NCBI RefSeq assembly: GCF_000787715.1
Contig: NZ_BBPI01000069.1
Coordinates: forward strand, 107,207-171,206
DNA from: Sphingomonas parapaucimobilis NBRC 15100
GTDB taxonomy: Bacteria; Pseudomonadota; Alphaproteobacteria; Sphingomonadales; Sphingomonadaceae
DNA length: 64,000 nucleotides
Direction: 5' to 3'
Shown here: positions 18,282 to 27,281 of the stretch, piece by piece
How the letters are laid out: each line of letters begins with the position of its first letter
Numbering within the stretch: the stretch's first letter is position 1
Position numbers and translations under genes: made by a program
The notes under the pieces: model-generated
Told to the model about the DNA's origin: nothing
What the model saw: the letters and a program-made list of their open reading frames with translations, nothing else
Databases searched by the model: none

Positions 18282-18665
18282 TCAGGCTCTGGTTAGCTCA
18301 GTTTTGCGCGTGATAGTCCAATGCTCCAGTCGTTTGTAGACGATCACCTTGTCGCCGATCAGATCTCCATGCCGGCGACAGAAGAGGTCGAGCTGATCGC
18401 GATCGCCGACCAGTTCGACACAGATCGTCAGATGCGGATCGGCAATTTCCGAGCCGTTCTCCCGGATCGGTTCGTGATTGCTGAAGCCGTAATGGGTATT
18501 TTGCGCGACGGCGTTGATGATGCCGTCCGCCTTCGCGGTGCGAATCAGCTCGCGATAGAGCGGCTTTGCCCCCCAGAAGCGACGCGGGCCGATCTTGTCG
18601 GACGGTTTCAGATAGATGCGCAGCATCCCGACTTCGCGGTGATGGACGGTGAAACGATTGGGCAT
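18282..18665 (-). CDS. DUF190 family protein
   Basis: This is a 127-residue protein with the DUF190 pattern: LRIYLKPSDKIG near the start, LYRELIRTAKADGI, GFSNHEPIRENG and LTICVELVGDRDQLD. These proteins are small PII-like alpha/beta folds often found beside fluoride exporters (CrcB) in bacteria. It lies 25 bases downstream of the CLC gene on the same strand and behind the fluoride riboswitch, so it is probably co-transcribed in fluoride resistance. The exact biochemical role is unknown. The start is uncertain: ATG 18665 or the later ATG of MLRIYLKP. Confidence 0.85.
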   Translation of the reverse strand: MPNRFTVHHREVGMLRIYLKPSDKIGPRRFWGAKPLYRELIRTAKADGIINAVAQNTHYGFSNHEPIRENGSEIADPHLTICVELVGDRDQLDLFCRRHGDLIGDKVIVYKRLEHWTITRKTELTRA

Positions 18666-18690
18666 GACGGGCTTTCGACAGGAAACAGGA

Positions 18691-20049
18691 TCAGGCGCGC
18701 GTGCGCCGGCGAGAAGCGCGGTGCGTGCGGGCATCGCGCAGGGTCGCGTCGGGTGTGAGGTGTGCGGCAGGTACCTTTGGCACAGCGACGCGCTGCGACA
18801 GGTAGATGCCGTTGTGGCCTGAGCAGAGGTAGGCGACGAAGCACGCGACTGCGATCGGCACCGCATAGGCCGCGCCGAACAACTCGATCCCCATGAACGT
18901 GCAAGCCAGCGGTGTGTTGGCCGCGCCCGCGAACAGCGCGACGAAGCCGATCGCTGCGAATAGCCCCGACGGTACTCCGAACATCGGCGCGAGCGCATTG
19001 CCGAGCGCCGCGCCGATAAAGAACAGCGGCGTGACCTCGCCCCCCTTGAAGCCCGCGCTCAGGGTCACGACGGTAAAGAGCAGCTTCAGCGCCCAGCTCC
19101 ACGAGTGCGTATCGGGACCAAAGAAGCTGGCGATGGTCAGGCTGTCCGGTGTCGCGGCGAGCGTACCCAGGCCAAGATAGTCGCGGGTTCCGAGCAGCCA
19201 GACCAGCGCAATCACGGCCAGCCCGCCGATAACGGGTCGTAGTGGGCCATAGGGGATCACGCGCTTCAACCATCCGCCCAGCGCGTGATTGGCCTCGGCA
19301 AAGGTCAGCCCGGTCAGACCGAAGGCAATGCCGGCGACACCGGCCTTGGCGACGAGCAGCGCGTCGACCGGCACCAGCGCATCGACATGGTAGACGCCGT
19401 GATGAATGCCCCAGGCAAGACAGGTCCAGTCACCGACCAGCGCCGCGACCAGGCATGGCACCAGCGCGCGATACTCGACCCGACCGATCGCCAGCACCTC
19501 CAGTGCAAAGACCGCGCCCGCAATCGGCGTCCCGAAGACCGCGCCGAACCCAGCCGCGATCCCGGTCATAAGGAGGGTGCGTGTCGCTTCCGCATCCAAT
19601 CTGAGCGCGCGTCCAAACCCGCTGGCAAGACTGCCGCCCAACTGCACGGCGGTGCCTTCACGTCCCGCCGATCCCCCGAACAGATGTGTCACGACCGTGC
19701 CGAAGAAGATGAGCGGAGCCATGCGCAGCGGCACGCCGCCCCCCGGTTCGTGGATTTGCTCGACGATGAGGTTGTTGCCGCCTTCGACCGAGCGCCCTGT
19801 CAGATGGTAGAGCAGTCCGACCACGAACCCGCCGATCGGCAGCAGGTAGAGCAGCCAGGGAAAGGCGAAGCGAAGCCGGGTTACGGCGTCGAGGCTCCGC
19901 AGGAAGGCCGCGCAGAGCGTTCCCACCGCTGCGGCCATCGGGACCAGGATCAAAGCCCACCGCAGTACCGACGTGGCATGGGTGCGGCGATCGCGAATGA
20001 ACGCTGCCATGTTGAACTGGTCATAGAGATTGCGAAATGTCGCGCGCAC
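18691..20049 (-). CDS. CLC-F type fluoride/proton antiporter
   Basis: This is a CLC-family membrane transporter of 452 residues with about 18 helical segments. Where chloride CLCs have GSGIP it reads [14 protein letters not shown] (residues 89-102), the change typical of the CLC-F clade. The gating-glutamate motif is GREGT (129-133, Glu131). These proteins expel fluoride in exchange for protons. The GTG start at 20049 is supported by AAGGAGGAAT just upstream. A fluoride riboswitch precedes it and a DUF190 gene follows, which independently agrees with the assignment. A chloride channel is the alternative, but filter sequence and context both argue against it. Confidence 0.92.
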   Translation of the reverse strand: MRATFRNLYDQFNMAAFIRDRRTHATSVLRWALILVPMAAAVGTLCAAFLRSLDAVTRLRFAFPWLLYLLPIGGFVVGLLYHLTGRSVEGGNNLIVEQIHEPGGGVPLRMAPLIFFGTVVTHLFGGSAGREGTAVQLGGSLASGFGRALRLDAEATRTLLMTGIAAGFGAVFGTPIAGAVFALEVLAIGRVEYRALVPCLVAALVGDWTCLAWGIHHGVYHVDALVPVDALLVAKAGVAGIAFGLTGLTFAEANHALGGWLKRVIPYGPLRPVIGGLAVIALVWLLGTRDYLGLGTLAATPDSLTIASFFGPDTHSWSWALKLLFTVVTLSAGFKGGEVTPLFFIGAALGNALAPMFGVPSGLFAAIGFVALFAGAANTPLACTFMGIELFGAAYAVPIAVACFVAYLCSGHNGIYLSQRVAVPKVPAAHLTPDATLRDARTHRASRRRTRA

Positions 20050-20077
20050 GATTCCTCCTTGCTGCCTTGCGGCGCCT

Positions 20078-20145
20078 GGTAGGAATCATCGGCCCTTGCG
20101 AGGGCGGTTCGACCGAATGGCCCGGCGGAAATCCATCGCCGTGCC
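20078..20145 (-). promoter_or_regulatory. fluoride riboswitch (crcB motif)
   Basis: On the minus strand the leader of the CLC-F gene contains GGCACGGCGATGGATTTCCG, CCGGGC, then AACCGCCCTCGCAAGGGCCG and GATGATTCCTACC. These are the hallmark blocks of the crcB motif: GGCGATGG, TCCGCC, AACCGCC, a short hairpin (CCCTCGCAAGGG) and GATGA-TCCTAC. The aptamer ends about 28 bases before the GTG start and leaves the ribosome-binding site accessible for control at translation. Fluoride binding would turn the operon on. Confidence 0.9.
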
Positions 20146-20238
20146 TGCGCATATGCTGTCCGACCGCGACCCGGTCAACCAACCGCAGAAGCATGAGACT
20201 ATCGTTTTGGTGAGGACCGATAAAATGGCTTTGGCCAC

Positions 20239-20263
20239 GGAATAAACCCCGACGAGCATCGTC
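20239..20263 (+). promoter_or_regulatory. ECF-type promoter upstream of the DUF305/propeller/sigma operon
   Basis: GGAATAAA (20239-20246) and CGTC (20260-20263) are separated by 16 bases counted from GGAAT. This resembles extracytoplasmic-function sigma promoters of alphaproteobacteria. It lies about 30 bases before the DUF305 start, in an operon that ends with an ECF sigma and its anti-sigma, so self-activation is likely. Confidence 0.55.
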
Positions 20264-20294
20264 TACGCTTTCGAGACCGATGCGCTGGAGGCTT

Positions 20295-20678
20295 ATGCGT
20301 AGACGAGATTGGATGCTGGGTCTGACGGCTTCGGCCCTACTTACCGGCGCAGTCGCGGCCGCCCCCGCCGATGGCTACGCTACCATGATGTCTGTCGCGA
20401 TGGACCGGATGATGGCGGGCATGATGGTCAAGCCGTCCGGTGACGTCGACCGCGACTTCGTGGCGATGATGCTTCCGCATCATCAGGGTGCCATCGATAT
20501 GGCGGTGGCGGAGCTGCGCTACGGCCATAACGAGCAGCTCAAGCGCATCGCGCAGGAAATCATCATCGATCAGCAGCAGGAGATCGCCGCCATGAAGCTG
20601 GCGATCGGCCAGCCGCTACCGCCTTCGACGCCAGCCCCGACGCAGGGCGGCGACCACCATAGCCCTATGGAGCACTGA
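20295..20678 (+). CDS. exported DUF305 protein
   Basis: This is a 127-residue protein with the DUF305 signature MLPHHQGAIDMAVAELRYG and a methionine/histidine-rich composition (MMAGMM, HHSPMEH tail), suggesting metal binding. The N-terminus MRRRDWMLGLTASALLTGA is an export signal, possibly Tat because of the arginines. I choose ATG 20295 over 20280 because GGAGG lies five bases upstream. It is first in an operon with the propeller and sigma/anti-sigma genes. Relatives bind copper or silver in some bacteria; whether this one does is not shown here. Confidence 0.85.
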   Translation: MRRRDWMLGLTASALLTGAVAAAPADGYATMMSVAMDRMMAGMMVKPSGDVDRDFVAMMLPHHQGAIDMAVAELRYGHNEQLKRIAQEIIIDQQQEIAAMKLAIGQPLPPSTPAPTQGGDHHSPMEH

Positions 20679-20679
20679 C

Positions 20680-22119
20680 ATGATCCGGACCATCCTGCGC
20701 TCGGCCGCCTTGCTGATGAGCGCCGCACCGGGCCTCGCCATGGCCCAGCAGGCGCCGTGGAACGCTAAGGACATGCCCGTCAGCCACCGCGACCGCGTCT
20801 ATGCGTCTGAACAATTCTCCAACACGGTGTCGGTGACCGACCCGGCCGACAACCGGCTGCTCGGCGTCATCAAACTCGGCGATCCCCAGCCGATGAACTT
20901 CTCCCCGCTCTACAAGGGACAGGTGCTGGTTCACGGCCTGGGCTTCTCGCCGGACGGGAAGACCTTGGCGGTCGTGTCGATCGGATCGAACGCCGTGTCG
21001 TGGATCGACACCGCCACCAACACCGTCAAGCACACGACCTATGTCGGGCGCAGTCCGCACGAGGCGTTCTTCACGCCGGACGGCAAGGAGGTGTGGGTCA
21101 CGGTCCGCGGCGAGGATTATATCGCCGTGCTCGACCCCACGACGTACAAGGAGACGGGGCGCATCAAGACGCCCGGTGGTCCGGGCATGACGATCTTCTC
21201 TCCCGATGGCCGGTACGGCTATGTCTGCTCTTCGTTCAATCCGGTATTGGCTGTGTTCGATGTCGCGACCCACGCGCAGGTCGGACAGGTGGCGCAGCCA
21301 AGCCCCTTCTGCCCCAACATCGCCGCGACGCCGGACGGCAAGCAAGTGTGGTTTACGCTGAAGGACATCGGCAAGACGGTCGCATTCGATGCTCGGCCAC
21401 CCTTCGCGATCCTGAAGGTGCTGGATACCGGGCCTATCACGAACCATGTCAATTTCGCCCGCACGGCCAAGGGGCAGTTCGCGTATGTGACGGTCGGCGG
21501 AGAGAATGTGGTCAAGGTGTTCCGCACGTCCGACTTCACGCCGGTGGCAACAATTCCGGTCGGCAAGATGCCGCACGGTGTTTGGCCATCGGGCGACGGC
21601 CGGCGCGTTTATGTCGGGCTAGAGAATTCCGATGAGCTGGCCGCGATCGACACTGCCGGCAACACGGTCGTCGCTACCGTGCCGGTCGGACAGGCACCGC
21701 AGGCGATCGCCTATGTGTCGAACGCAGTTCCGACAGGCCCCGGCACCGACAATCTCCAGCCGCTCGGCACAGCGGGCAAGGCGCTGCATCTGACCATGGG
21801 GCCGATTGGCGGCAAAGGTACGGCAAGCAGCATCACCCTCTTCGACCAGGGCATCATTCAGGTCGTGCAGAGTGCCGTTACCGGTTTGCAGCCCAAGAAG
21901 CCTTACATGCTCGTACTGACCGCCAATGCGGACGGCAGCGGCGCTGTAGAGCCGCTTGCGAACTTCATGAGCAACCCGGCAGGTGCGGCGATCGTCAACG
22001 CATCGGGTCCGATCCGCCAGATCGTTCAGGGCAGCACCGCGACACCCCGGCGCTTTCTGGCGGTTGCGGAGGTGGTGAACGGCGCGCCGGGGCGCATCGT
22101 GCAGGTGCAGCGCGACTGA
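20680..22119 (+). CDS. exported YVTN-type beta-propeller protein
   Basis: This 479-residue protein has a signal peptide (residues 1-22, ending AMAQQ). Repeated blades follow at about residues 40-350, with signatures such as GLGFSPDGKTLAVVS, FFTPDGKEVWVTVRGEDYIA, MTIFSPDGRYGYVCSS and GVWPSGDGRRVYVGLENSDE. Such propellers act as periplasmic binding or scaffold proteins. A C-terminal domain (residues 365-479) is not one I recognise. It starts one base after the DUF305 stop and runs into the sigma gene with a one-base gap, so it belongs to that operon and may be its signal input or target. Confidence 0.85.
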   Translation: MIRTILRSAALLMSAAPGLAMAQQAPWNAKDMPVSHRDRVYASEQFSNTVSVTDPADNRLLGVIKLGDPQPMNFSPLYKGQVLVHGLGFSPDGKTLAVVSIGSNAVSWIDTATNTVKHTTYVGRSPHEAFFTPDGKEVWVTVRGEDYIAVLDPTTYKETGRIKTPGGPGMTIFSPDGRYGYVCSSFNPVLAVFDVATHAQVGQVAQPSPFCPNIAATPDGKQVWFTLKDIGKTVAFDARPPFAILKVLDTGPITNHVNFARTAKGQFAYVTVGGENVVKVFRTSDFTPVATIPVGKMPHGVWPSGDGRRVYVGLENSDELAAIDTAGNTVVATVPVGQAPQAIAYVSNAVPTGPGTDNLQPLGTAGKALHLTMGPIGGKGTASSITLFDQGIIQVVQSAVTGLQPKKPYMLVLTANADGSGAVEPLANFMSNPAGAAIVNASGPIRQIVQGSTATPRRFLAVAEVVNGAPGRIVQVQRD

Positions 22120-22120
22120 G

Positions 22121-22630
22121 ATGGACCCGCTTGCCGCCGCGATCGAACCGCTGATCCCCGGGCTGCGCCGCTATGCCCGGTCGTGGTTGCGCGACCGGGT
22201 GATGGCGGATGACGTGGTGCAGGATTGCCTGGAGCGCGCGGTCGGGCGCTGGCGACAGCGACGGGGTGCGGAGGTCCGCCCGTGGGTCTATGCGATCCTG
22301 CACAATTTGTTGGTCGATCATCAGCGGCAGCATAGCCGGCGAGGTACGGCGGTTCCGCTCCACCTCGTGGACGACGCCGCGCTCGGCCGCCCGGCCGATC
22401 AGGACACAGGCCTGCACCACCGCGACCTGCTGCGCGCGCTTGATGCGTTGCCTGAAGAACAGCGAACGGTGCTGCTCCTGGTCTCGGTCGAGGGCCTGCC
22501 CTATGCGGAGGTCGCTGCCGTAGTCGGCGTGCCGCTGGGCACGGTAATGTCGCGCATATCGCGGGGGCGCGACCGTCTGGCGACCCTCCTCCGGGAGGGT
22601 GAACGGCCGCGATTGAGGAGCGTGCAATGA
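22121..22630 (+). CDS. ECF RNA polymerase sigma factor
   Basis: This is a 169-residue sigma-70 family protein with region 2 (ADDVVQDCLERAVGRW, residues 29-44) and region 4 (EEQRTVLLLVSVEGLPYAEV, then AAVVGVPLGTVMSRISRGR). There is no region 3, as usual for ECF factors. The downstream anti-sigma gene overlaps its end by four bases. An ECF-like promoter at 20239 suggests it drives its own operon. The stimulus is unknown. The exported DUF305 and propeller proteins point to envelope or metal stress. Confidence 0.92.
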   Translation: MDPLAAAIEPLIPGLRRYARSWLRDRVMADDVVQDCLERAVGRWRQRRGAEVRPWVYAILHNLLVDHQRQHSRRGTAVPLHLVDDAALGRPADQDTGLHHRDLLRALDALPEEQRTVLLLVSVEGLPYAEVAAVVGVPLGTVMSRISRGRDRLATLLREGERPRLRSVQ

Positions 22631-23397
22631 CCAGCCCGATCGGCGAGGACGATCTGGCCGCATGGATCGATGGCAGGCTGTCGCCCGAGCGGCAGCGCCT
22701 GGTCGACGCCTATCTTGAAGGCCAGCCGGACGTGCATGCCCGTGTGCGAGAGCAGGCGGAGCAGGCGCGAGCCCTTGCATCCCTGTTCGCCCCCGTCGCG
22801 GATGAACCGATCCCGGCGACGATGCGCGTGGCAGCGATCAGGGGACGGCAACGGCAACCGCGTTGGCAGCTCGCCATCGCCGCGTCACTTCTGCTGGCGT
22901 TGGGGTTTGGCGGTGGCTGGTCGAGCGCGCGGTGGAGCGGCGAACCCCGCGCGGGCATCGCGGCGCTGGCCAACGAGGCGAGTGATAATTTCCGTGTCTA
23001 TGCCGCCGACCGGATACGACCGGCGGAGATCGGCCCCGACCAGCGCGCCATGCTGATCCGATGGACCTCCGCTCGATTGGGTGAGCGCGTCACGATCCCG
23101 GACCTCAGCACGGCCGGCTATCGCTATGGCGGGGGGCGACTGGTCGCGACGCCCCACGGCCCTGCGGCACTGCTCCTCTACGACGGACCGCAAGCGTCGA
23201 AACTTGCGGTGCTGACGAGGCCCATGCAGATCGACAAGACCGCGAGCATGACCAGCACGTCCAGCGGGACCATGGGCCGGGTCACATGGGCGGTCGACGG
23301 GATCGGCTATAGTGTGGTGGGCGAGCGACCCGCGGCCGAACTGCATCCGATCGCCGATGAAGTCCGGCGTCAGGCAGATGCCGCGCTTGTGTCCTGA
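22627..23397 (+). CDS. anti-sigma factor, single-pass membrane protein
   Basis: The 256 residues open with an anti-sigma-type domain (DDLAAWIDGRLSPERQRLVD, residues 8-27). One transmembrane helix (WQLAIAASLLLALGFGGGW, about 80-98) comes next, then a periplasmic domain. The usual HxxxCxxC zinc motif is absent, as in several FecR/RskA-like anti-sigmas. The four-base overlap with the sigma gene makes the pairing clear. The periplasmic part may sense the signal or be cut by proteases. Confidence 0.85.
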   Translation: MTSPIGEDDLAAWIDGRLSPERQRLVDAYLEGQPDVHARVREQAEQARALASLFAPVADEPIPATMRVAAIRGRQRQPRWQLAIAASLLLALGFGGGWSSARWSGEPRAGIAALANEASDNFRVYAADRIRPAEIGPDQRAMLIRWTSARLGERVTIPDLSTAGYRYGGGRLVATPHGPAALLLYDGPQASKLAVLTRPMQIDKTASMTSTSSGTMGRVTWAVDGIGYSVVGERPAAELHPIADEVRRQADAALVS

Positions 23398-23448
23398 TAG
23401 CGCCTTGCCGCCTCCCGGCGCCGACGGGCACCGGGCGGTCCAGCGCGA

Positions 23449-23961
23449 TCACGGCTTGCGCTCGACATCCTTCCTGTCGGTCTCGGCCGGCGTCAGACGG
23501 GCTCGCTCGCGGATGCGGCGTTCCAGCGGCGCGCCGACGAACAGGACGAGCATTGCAAGGCTCACCCCGCCGATGATGAGCGGCCACACCGCCAACCCTG
23601 CTGCCGCGCCGATCGTGGCTGTCACCCAGATGCACGCGGCGGTCGCCAATCCATGCACTTCCTGACCCTGGCCGACCCGCAGCACCGCACCGGCACCGAT
23701 GAAGCCGACGCCGGACAGAATGCCCTGCATCGCCCGTCCTGCGGCATCGGCGTTCACGTTCGGCAAGCCACTATGCACGATCGCCTGAACGGCGATGCAA
23801 CTCGCCAGACCGACCAGACCCAGCGTCCGCAGGCCCATGATCTGCCGGTTCTCACGCGAGCGTTCCCAGCCGAGCACCATCCCGGCCGCGGTCGCCACCA
23901 CCAGCCGGCCAATCGCATCGATCCAGAAAGCGACGTCCGGTGCCGCTGATGCTTCGATCAT
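23449..23961 (-). CDS. MgtC/SapB family membrane protein
   Basis: This 170-residue protein has four or five hydrophobic helices and the conserved MgtC pieces GMVLGWERSRENRQIMGLRT, GRAMQGILSGVGFIGAGAVL and VHGLATAACIWVTATIGAA. Family members act in magnesium-limited growth or modulate membrane ATPases; many copies in environmental bacteria have no known role. The start at 23961 overlaps the stop of the sulfite-oxidase-like gene (ATGA), so both are read from one message. Confidence 0.88.
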   Translation of the reverse strand: MIEASAAPDVAFWIDAIGRLVVATAAGMVLGWERSRENRQIMGLRTLGLVGLASCIAVQAIVHSGLPNVNADAAGRAMQGILSGVGFIGAGAVLRVGQGQEVHGLATAACIWVTATIGAAAGLAVWPLIIGGVSLAMLVLFVGAPLERRIRERARLTPAETDRKDVERKP

Positions 23962-25025
23962 TCGACCAGCACGTGAACGTGATGCCAGGCGGTGCACAGA
24001 TAGCCGGCGAAGTTCCACATCGTATCCGGCCGCTCGGGCTGTCCCTGCCCGGTCTCGTCGAAGGCACGGGCGACAAGGTGCTGGCGTCCCTTGGCAAGTG
24101 TGGCGTCAAGGATCCAGCGCCGCCAGCCCCAGCGCGTCTCCGGATCATCGGCGAAGGTCGCCTGTTGCCAGTCGCGACCGCCGTTCACCGACACTTCGAT
24201 CCGAGAAATACGGCGGTCATAGGCAATGGCATATCCCTCAATCCGCACCTCTCCGGCGGCCAAACTCTCGCCCGCACCGGGCGAGCGGATCGCGGCGTTG
24301 AGCGGCATGGCATTGATCGTCAGACCCTGGCTCCAGTCGACGGTGTCGCTCGTCACAGCGGCGGGGAAGAGCTTGTAGTCGTGCGCCTGGATCGGTGCCT
24401 CGGAGGGCGTTTCACGCACCTCGATCCGTGTCAGCCATTTGGCGCTGCGGACCCCGGCATAGCCAGGCACCACCATGCGGAGCGGGGCGCCATGTTCGGG
24501 CGTCAGCGGCTCGCCATTCATCGCCCAGGCGAGGAGTACGTCGGGCTCCCGCGCCTTGCTCATGGCGATCGATACCCCGAACAAGGCTTCTTCACCCTCC
24601 ACGTCCACCTCGTCCGCGCCGGTGAACGCCACGAACAGCTCGGACGCATCCGGCGCGCCGACCGCATCGAGCACATCGGCCAAGCGTACGCCGGTCCACT
24701 CCGCATTGCCGATCGCGCCTACGTCCCACGGATCGCCGGAGGTGTTGGCGACCTGCTGGAGATCGGTACGCCGGTTGCCGGCGCACTGGAGAACCGCCGT
24801 TACCGTGCGCGTGGCAAACGTGCTCTTCAGTTCCTGCACCGAGAAGAAGCGGCTCGCCATGCCCCTCCCGCTCACCTCGATCCGATGATTGGCGGGCAGA
24901 TCCGGCACTGGCCCGTGGCTGCGCACGTAGAACAGCGCCTGCGGCGTCAGGAACCGCTCGATCAACGCACCGGGCGTCGGCTCGGCATTGTAGGGATCAG
25001 AACTGCGCTCGATCATATCGGTCAT
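23958..25025 (-). CDS. sulfite-oxidase-like molybdopterin enzyme without signal peptide
   Basis: This is a 355-residue member of the sulfite oxidase fold. The N-terminal molybdopterin domain has VTAVLQCAGNRRTDL, whose cysteine is the expected Mo ligand, followed by WTGVRLADVLDAVGA and PLRMVVPGYAGVRSAKWLTR. The C-terminal dimerisation domain has SRIEVSVNGGRDWQQA and WRRWI. No signal or Tat sequence is seen, so it should be cytoplasmic, unlike the second family member at 27282. It is divergent from the LysR gene and upstream of mgtC. The substrate is probably sulfite; other oxyanions are possible for such homologues. Confidence 0.85.
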   Translation of the reverse strand: MTDMIERSSDPYNAEPTPGALIERFLTPQALFYVRSHGPVPDLPANHRIEVSGRGMASRFFSVQELKSTFATRTVTAVLQCAGNRRTDLQQVANTSGDPWDVGAIGNAEWTGVRLADVLDAVGAPDASELFVAFTGADEVDVEGEEALFGVSIAMSKAREPDVLLAWAMNGEPLTPEHGAPLRMVVPGYAGVRSAKWLTRIEVRETPSEAPIQAHDYKLFPAAVTSDTVDWSQGLTINAMPLNAAIRSPGAGESLAAGEVRIEGYAIAYDRRISRIEVSVNGGRDWQQATFADDPETRWGWRRWILDATLAKGRQHLVARAFDETGQGQPERPDTMWNFAGYLCTAWHHVHVLVE

Positions 25026-25171
25026 GGACGATCAAACGTCGCGGGCACGCGTAACGCTTCAAGTCTTCGAGACCATCGCAGACGAAAGGCTGCCGACCAT
25101 TCCGATATCCAGATTGGAATGACCATATCAAACGGTTGGTCGTATCGATCTAAGTACGCGATATATGCTGC

Positions 25172-26044
25172 ATGACTTTGGAGCAGCTCAGAATATTCGT
25201 CGGTGTCGCGGAGCGCGAACACGTCACCAAGGCAGCGGAGGCGCTGAACGTCACGCAGTCTGCTGCCTCCGGGGCGGTTGCGGCCCTCGAAGCGCGCTAC
25301 GGCGTTCCGCTGTTCCACCGCGTCGGGCGTGGCATCCAGCTTACCGAGGCAGGCCGCGGCTTTCTGGAGGAAGCGCGCGCGGTGCTGGGGCGGGCAGCGC
25401 ATGCCGAGACGATGCTCGCGGACTATGCCGGGCTCGCGCGTGGTTCGTTGCGGATCGTCGCCAGCCAGACGATCGCGAGCTATTGGTTGCCGGCAAAGCT
25501 CGCCGCCTTCCACGAACGCCACCCACAGATCGCGGTCGAGCTGGCGATCGACAACACCGAAGGCGCGGCAGCGCAGGTGTTGAGCGGCGCGGCGGAACTC
25601 GGCTTTGTCGAGGGCGAGGTGGACGAACCGGCGCTTGCCCACTGGAATGTCGGGCATGACCCAATGGTGCTGGTCGGCCGCGAGGAAGCCGAACGCATCG
25701 ACGAGATCTGGCTGCGCACTACACGCTGGATCGTCCGTGAGCAGGGATCGGGTACGCGCTCGACTTTCGAGGACGTGCTGCGAACGCGCGGGTTTGATCC
25801 GGCTCAGCTGACGATAGCGATGACGCTGCCGTCCAACGAGGCGGTGCGCACCGCCGTTGAGGCCGGTGCCGGCGTTGCCGTCTTGTCGCGATTGGTCGTC
25901 GCGCGCGCGCTCAAGGCTGGCGATCTCGTCGAGCTGCCGCTCGGGCTGCCCGACCGCGCCTTTCACGCGCTGCGCCACAAGGAACGCTATCGCACCCGCG
26001 CGGCCGACGCGCTGACGGATCTCATCAAGGAGCAGGTCGCATGA
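25172..26044 (+). CDS. LysR-family transcriptional regulator
   Basis: This 290-residue protein has an N-terminal winged helix-turn-helix (ITKAAEAL-like VTKAAEALNVTQSAASGAVA, residues 19-38) and a periplasmic-binding-like effector domain starting near residue 90 (LRIVASQTIASYWLP). The effector region resembles CysB/CbbR-type sensors (EQGSGTRSTFEDVL). It is divergent from the sulfite-oxidase-like gene and overlaps the transporter start by four bases. It therefore likely controls both sides of the sulfite unit. The 146-bp divergent spacer is AT-richer than the genes and is the likely operator region. Confidence 0.92.
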   Translation: MTLEQLRIFVGVAEREHVTKAAEALNVTQSAASGAVAALEARYGVPLFHRVGRGIQLTEAGRGFLEEARAVLGRAAHAETMLADYAGLARGSLRIVASQTIASYWLPAKLAAFHERHPQIAVELAIDNTEGAAAQVLSGAAELGFVEGEVDEPALAHWNVGHDPMVLVGREEAERIDEIWLRTTRWIVREQGSGTRSTFEDVLRTRGFDPAQLTIAMTLPSNEAVRTAVEAGAGVAVLSRLVVARALKAGDLVELPLGLPDRAFHALRHKERYRTRAADALTDLIKEQVA

Positions 26045-27192
26045 CTGCCGACACGCACTCCGTTCTCAGCGGCCTCAAGCCGCTCAGCCGGCTCGATCAC
26101 CCCCGCGAGATGATCCGCCAGTTCACGCCCAACTGGTTCGCCGCGACGATGGGCACGGGCATCCTTGCCCTCGCGCTGCCGCAGGTGCCCGGCATCGGGC
26201 CTTCGCTTAAACCTGTCGGCGAGGTGTTGTGGTTCTTCAATATCGCGCTCTTCGCGCTGTTCGCCGGCCTCTATGGCGCGCGCTGGGTGATGTTCGGGCA
26301 CGAGGCGCGGCGCATCTTCGGGCACAACACCGTGTCGATGTTCATCGGGACCATTCCGATGGGGCTGGCGACGATCATCAACGGCTGTCTCGCCTTCGGC
26401 ATCGCGCGGTTCGGAAATGGCATCGTGCCGGTCGCGCATATCCTGTGGTGGATCGACGTCGCCATGTCGCTCGCCTGCGGCGTGCTGATCCCCTACCTGA
26501 TGTTTACCCGCCACGAGCACAGCCTGGACGGCATGACCGCCGTATGGCTGCTGCCGGTCGTCGCTGCCGAAGTGGCGGGCGCCAGCGGCGGGCTGCTCGC
26601 GCCGCATCTAACCGATCCCCACGCGCAGATAGTGACGCTCGCGACCTCCTATGTGCTGTGGGCCTATTCGGTGCCGGTCGCGTTTGGCATCCTCGCCATC
26701 CTCATCCTGCGCATGGCACTCCACAAGTTGCCGCATGAAAGCATGGCGGCATCTTCCTGGCTGGCGCTGGGGCCGATCGGCACGGGTGCTCTGGGCATGC
26801 TGGTGCTCGGCGCGGATGCGCCGGCGATCCTCACCGCGCACGGGCTAGCCGGCGTCGGCACCGTCGCGCAGGGGATCGGCGTTGTCGCCGGGCTCTGCCT
26901 TTGGGGTTTCGGCCTGTGGTGGCTGGCGCTCGCGACGCTTATCACCATCCGCTACTGGCGCGCGGGCGTGCCGTTCAACCTCGGCTGGTGGGGCTACACC
27001 TTCCCGCTCGGCGTCTACACCGTCGCCACCTTCCGCCTCGGCACGACGCTGAACCTTATGTTTTTCGGTATCGTCGGCACGGTGCTGACGGTTGCGCTCG
27101 CGGCGATGTGGCTGCTGGTCGGTGCCAAGACGCTAGCCGGTGCATGGCGGGGCAACCTGTTCGTCTCGCCCTGCATCGCCACCCCGAACTGA
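26041..27192 (+). CDS. TDT-family (TehA/SSU1-like) transporter, probable sulfite exporter
   Basis: This 383-residue inner-membrane protein has ten predicted helices, matching the tellurite-resistance/dicarboxylate transporter family. Typical features are FTPNWFAATMGTGILALAL at residues 29-47, TIPMGLATIINGCLAF, and near the end GWWGYTFPLGVYTVAT and FRLGTTLNLMFFG. TehA-like proteins act as anion channels, and the fungal relative SSU1 exports sulfite. Lying between a LysR gene and a sulfite dehydrogenase, export of sulfite is the best guess. Tellurite resistance or C4-dicarboxylate transport are alternatives. Confidence 0.85.
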   Translation: MTADTHSVLSGLKPLSRLDHPREMIRQFTPNWFAATMGTGILALALPQVPGIGPSLKPVGEVLWFFNIALFALFAGLYGARWVMFGHEARRIFGHNTVSMFIGTIPMGLATIINGCLAFGIARFGNGIVPVAHILWWIDVAMSLACGVLIPYLMFTRHEHSLDGMTAVWLLPVVAAEVAGASGGLLAPHLTDPHAQIVTLATSYVLWAYSVPVAFGILAILILRMALHKLPHESMAASSWLALGPIGTGALGMLVLGADAPAILTAHGLAGVGTVAQGIGVVAGLCLWGFGLWWLALATLITIRYWRAGVPFNLGWWGYTFPLGVYTVATFRLGTTLNLMFFGIVGTVLTVALAAMWLLVGAKTLAGAWRGNLFVSPCIATPN

Positions 27193-27281
27193 TCCGCCAT
27201 GATGATCGGATCAGTCGGTCCGATCACTTGCAGAATGCCCCTTCGATCCGCCAGCGTGACTGGCCACAGGAGAGCCTTGTC

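Noticed and set aside
18691..20049. Chloride channel/ClcB interpretation
   Set aside because: The filter reads GGNNL instead of GSGIP, and a fluoride riboswitch plus DUF190 flank the gene.
23940..25175. 411-codon plus-strand frame
   Set aside because: Antisense to the sulfite-oxidase-like gene, which has clear motifs.
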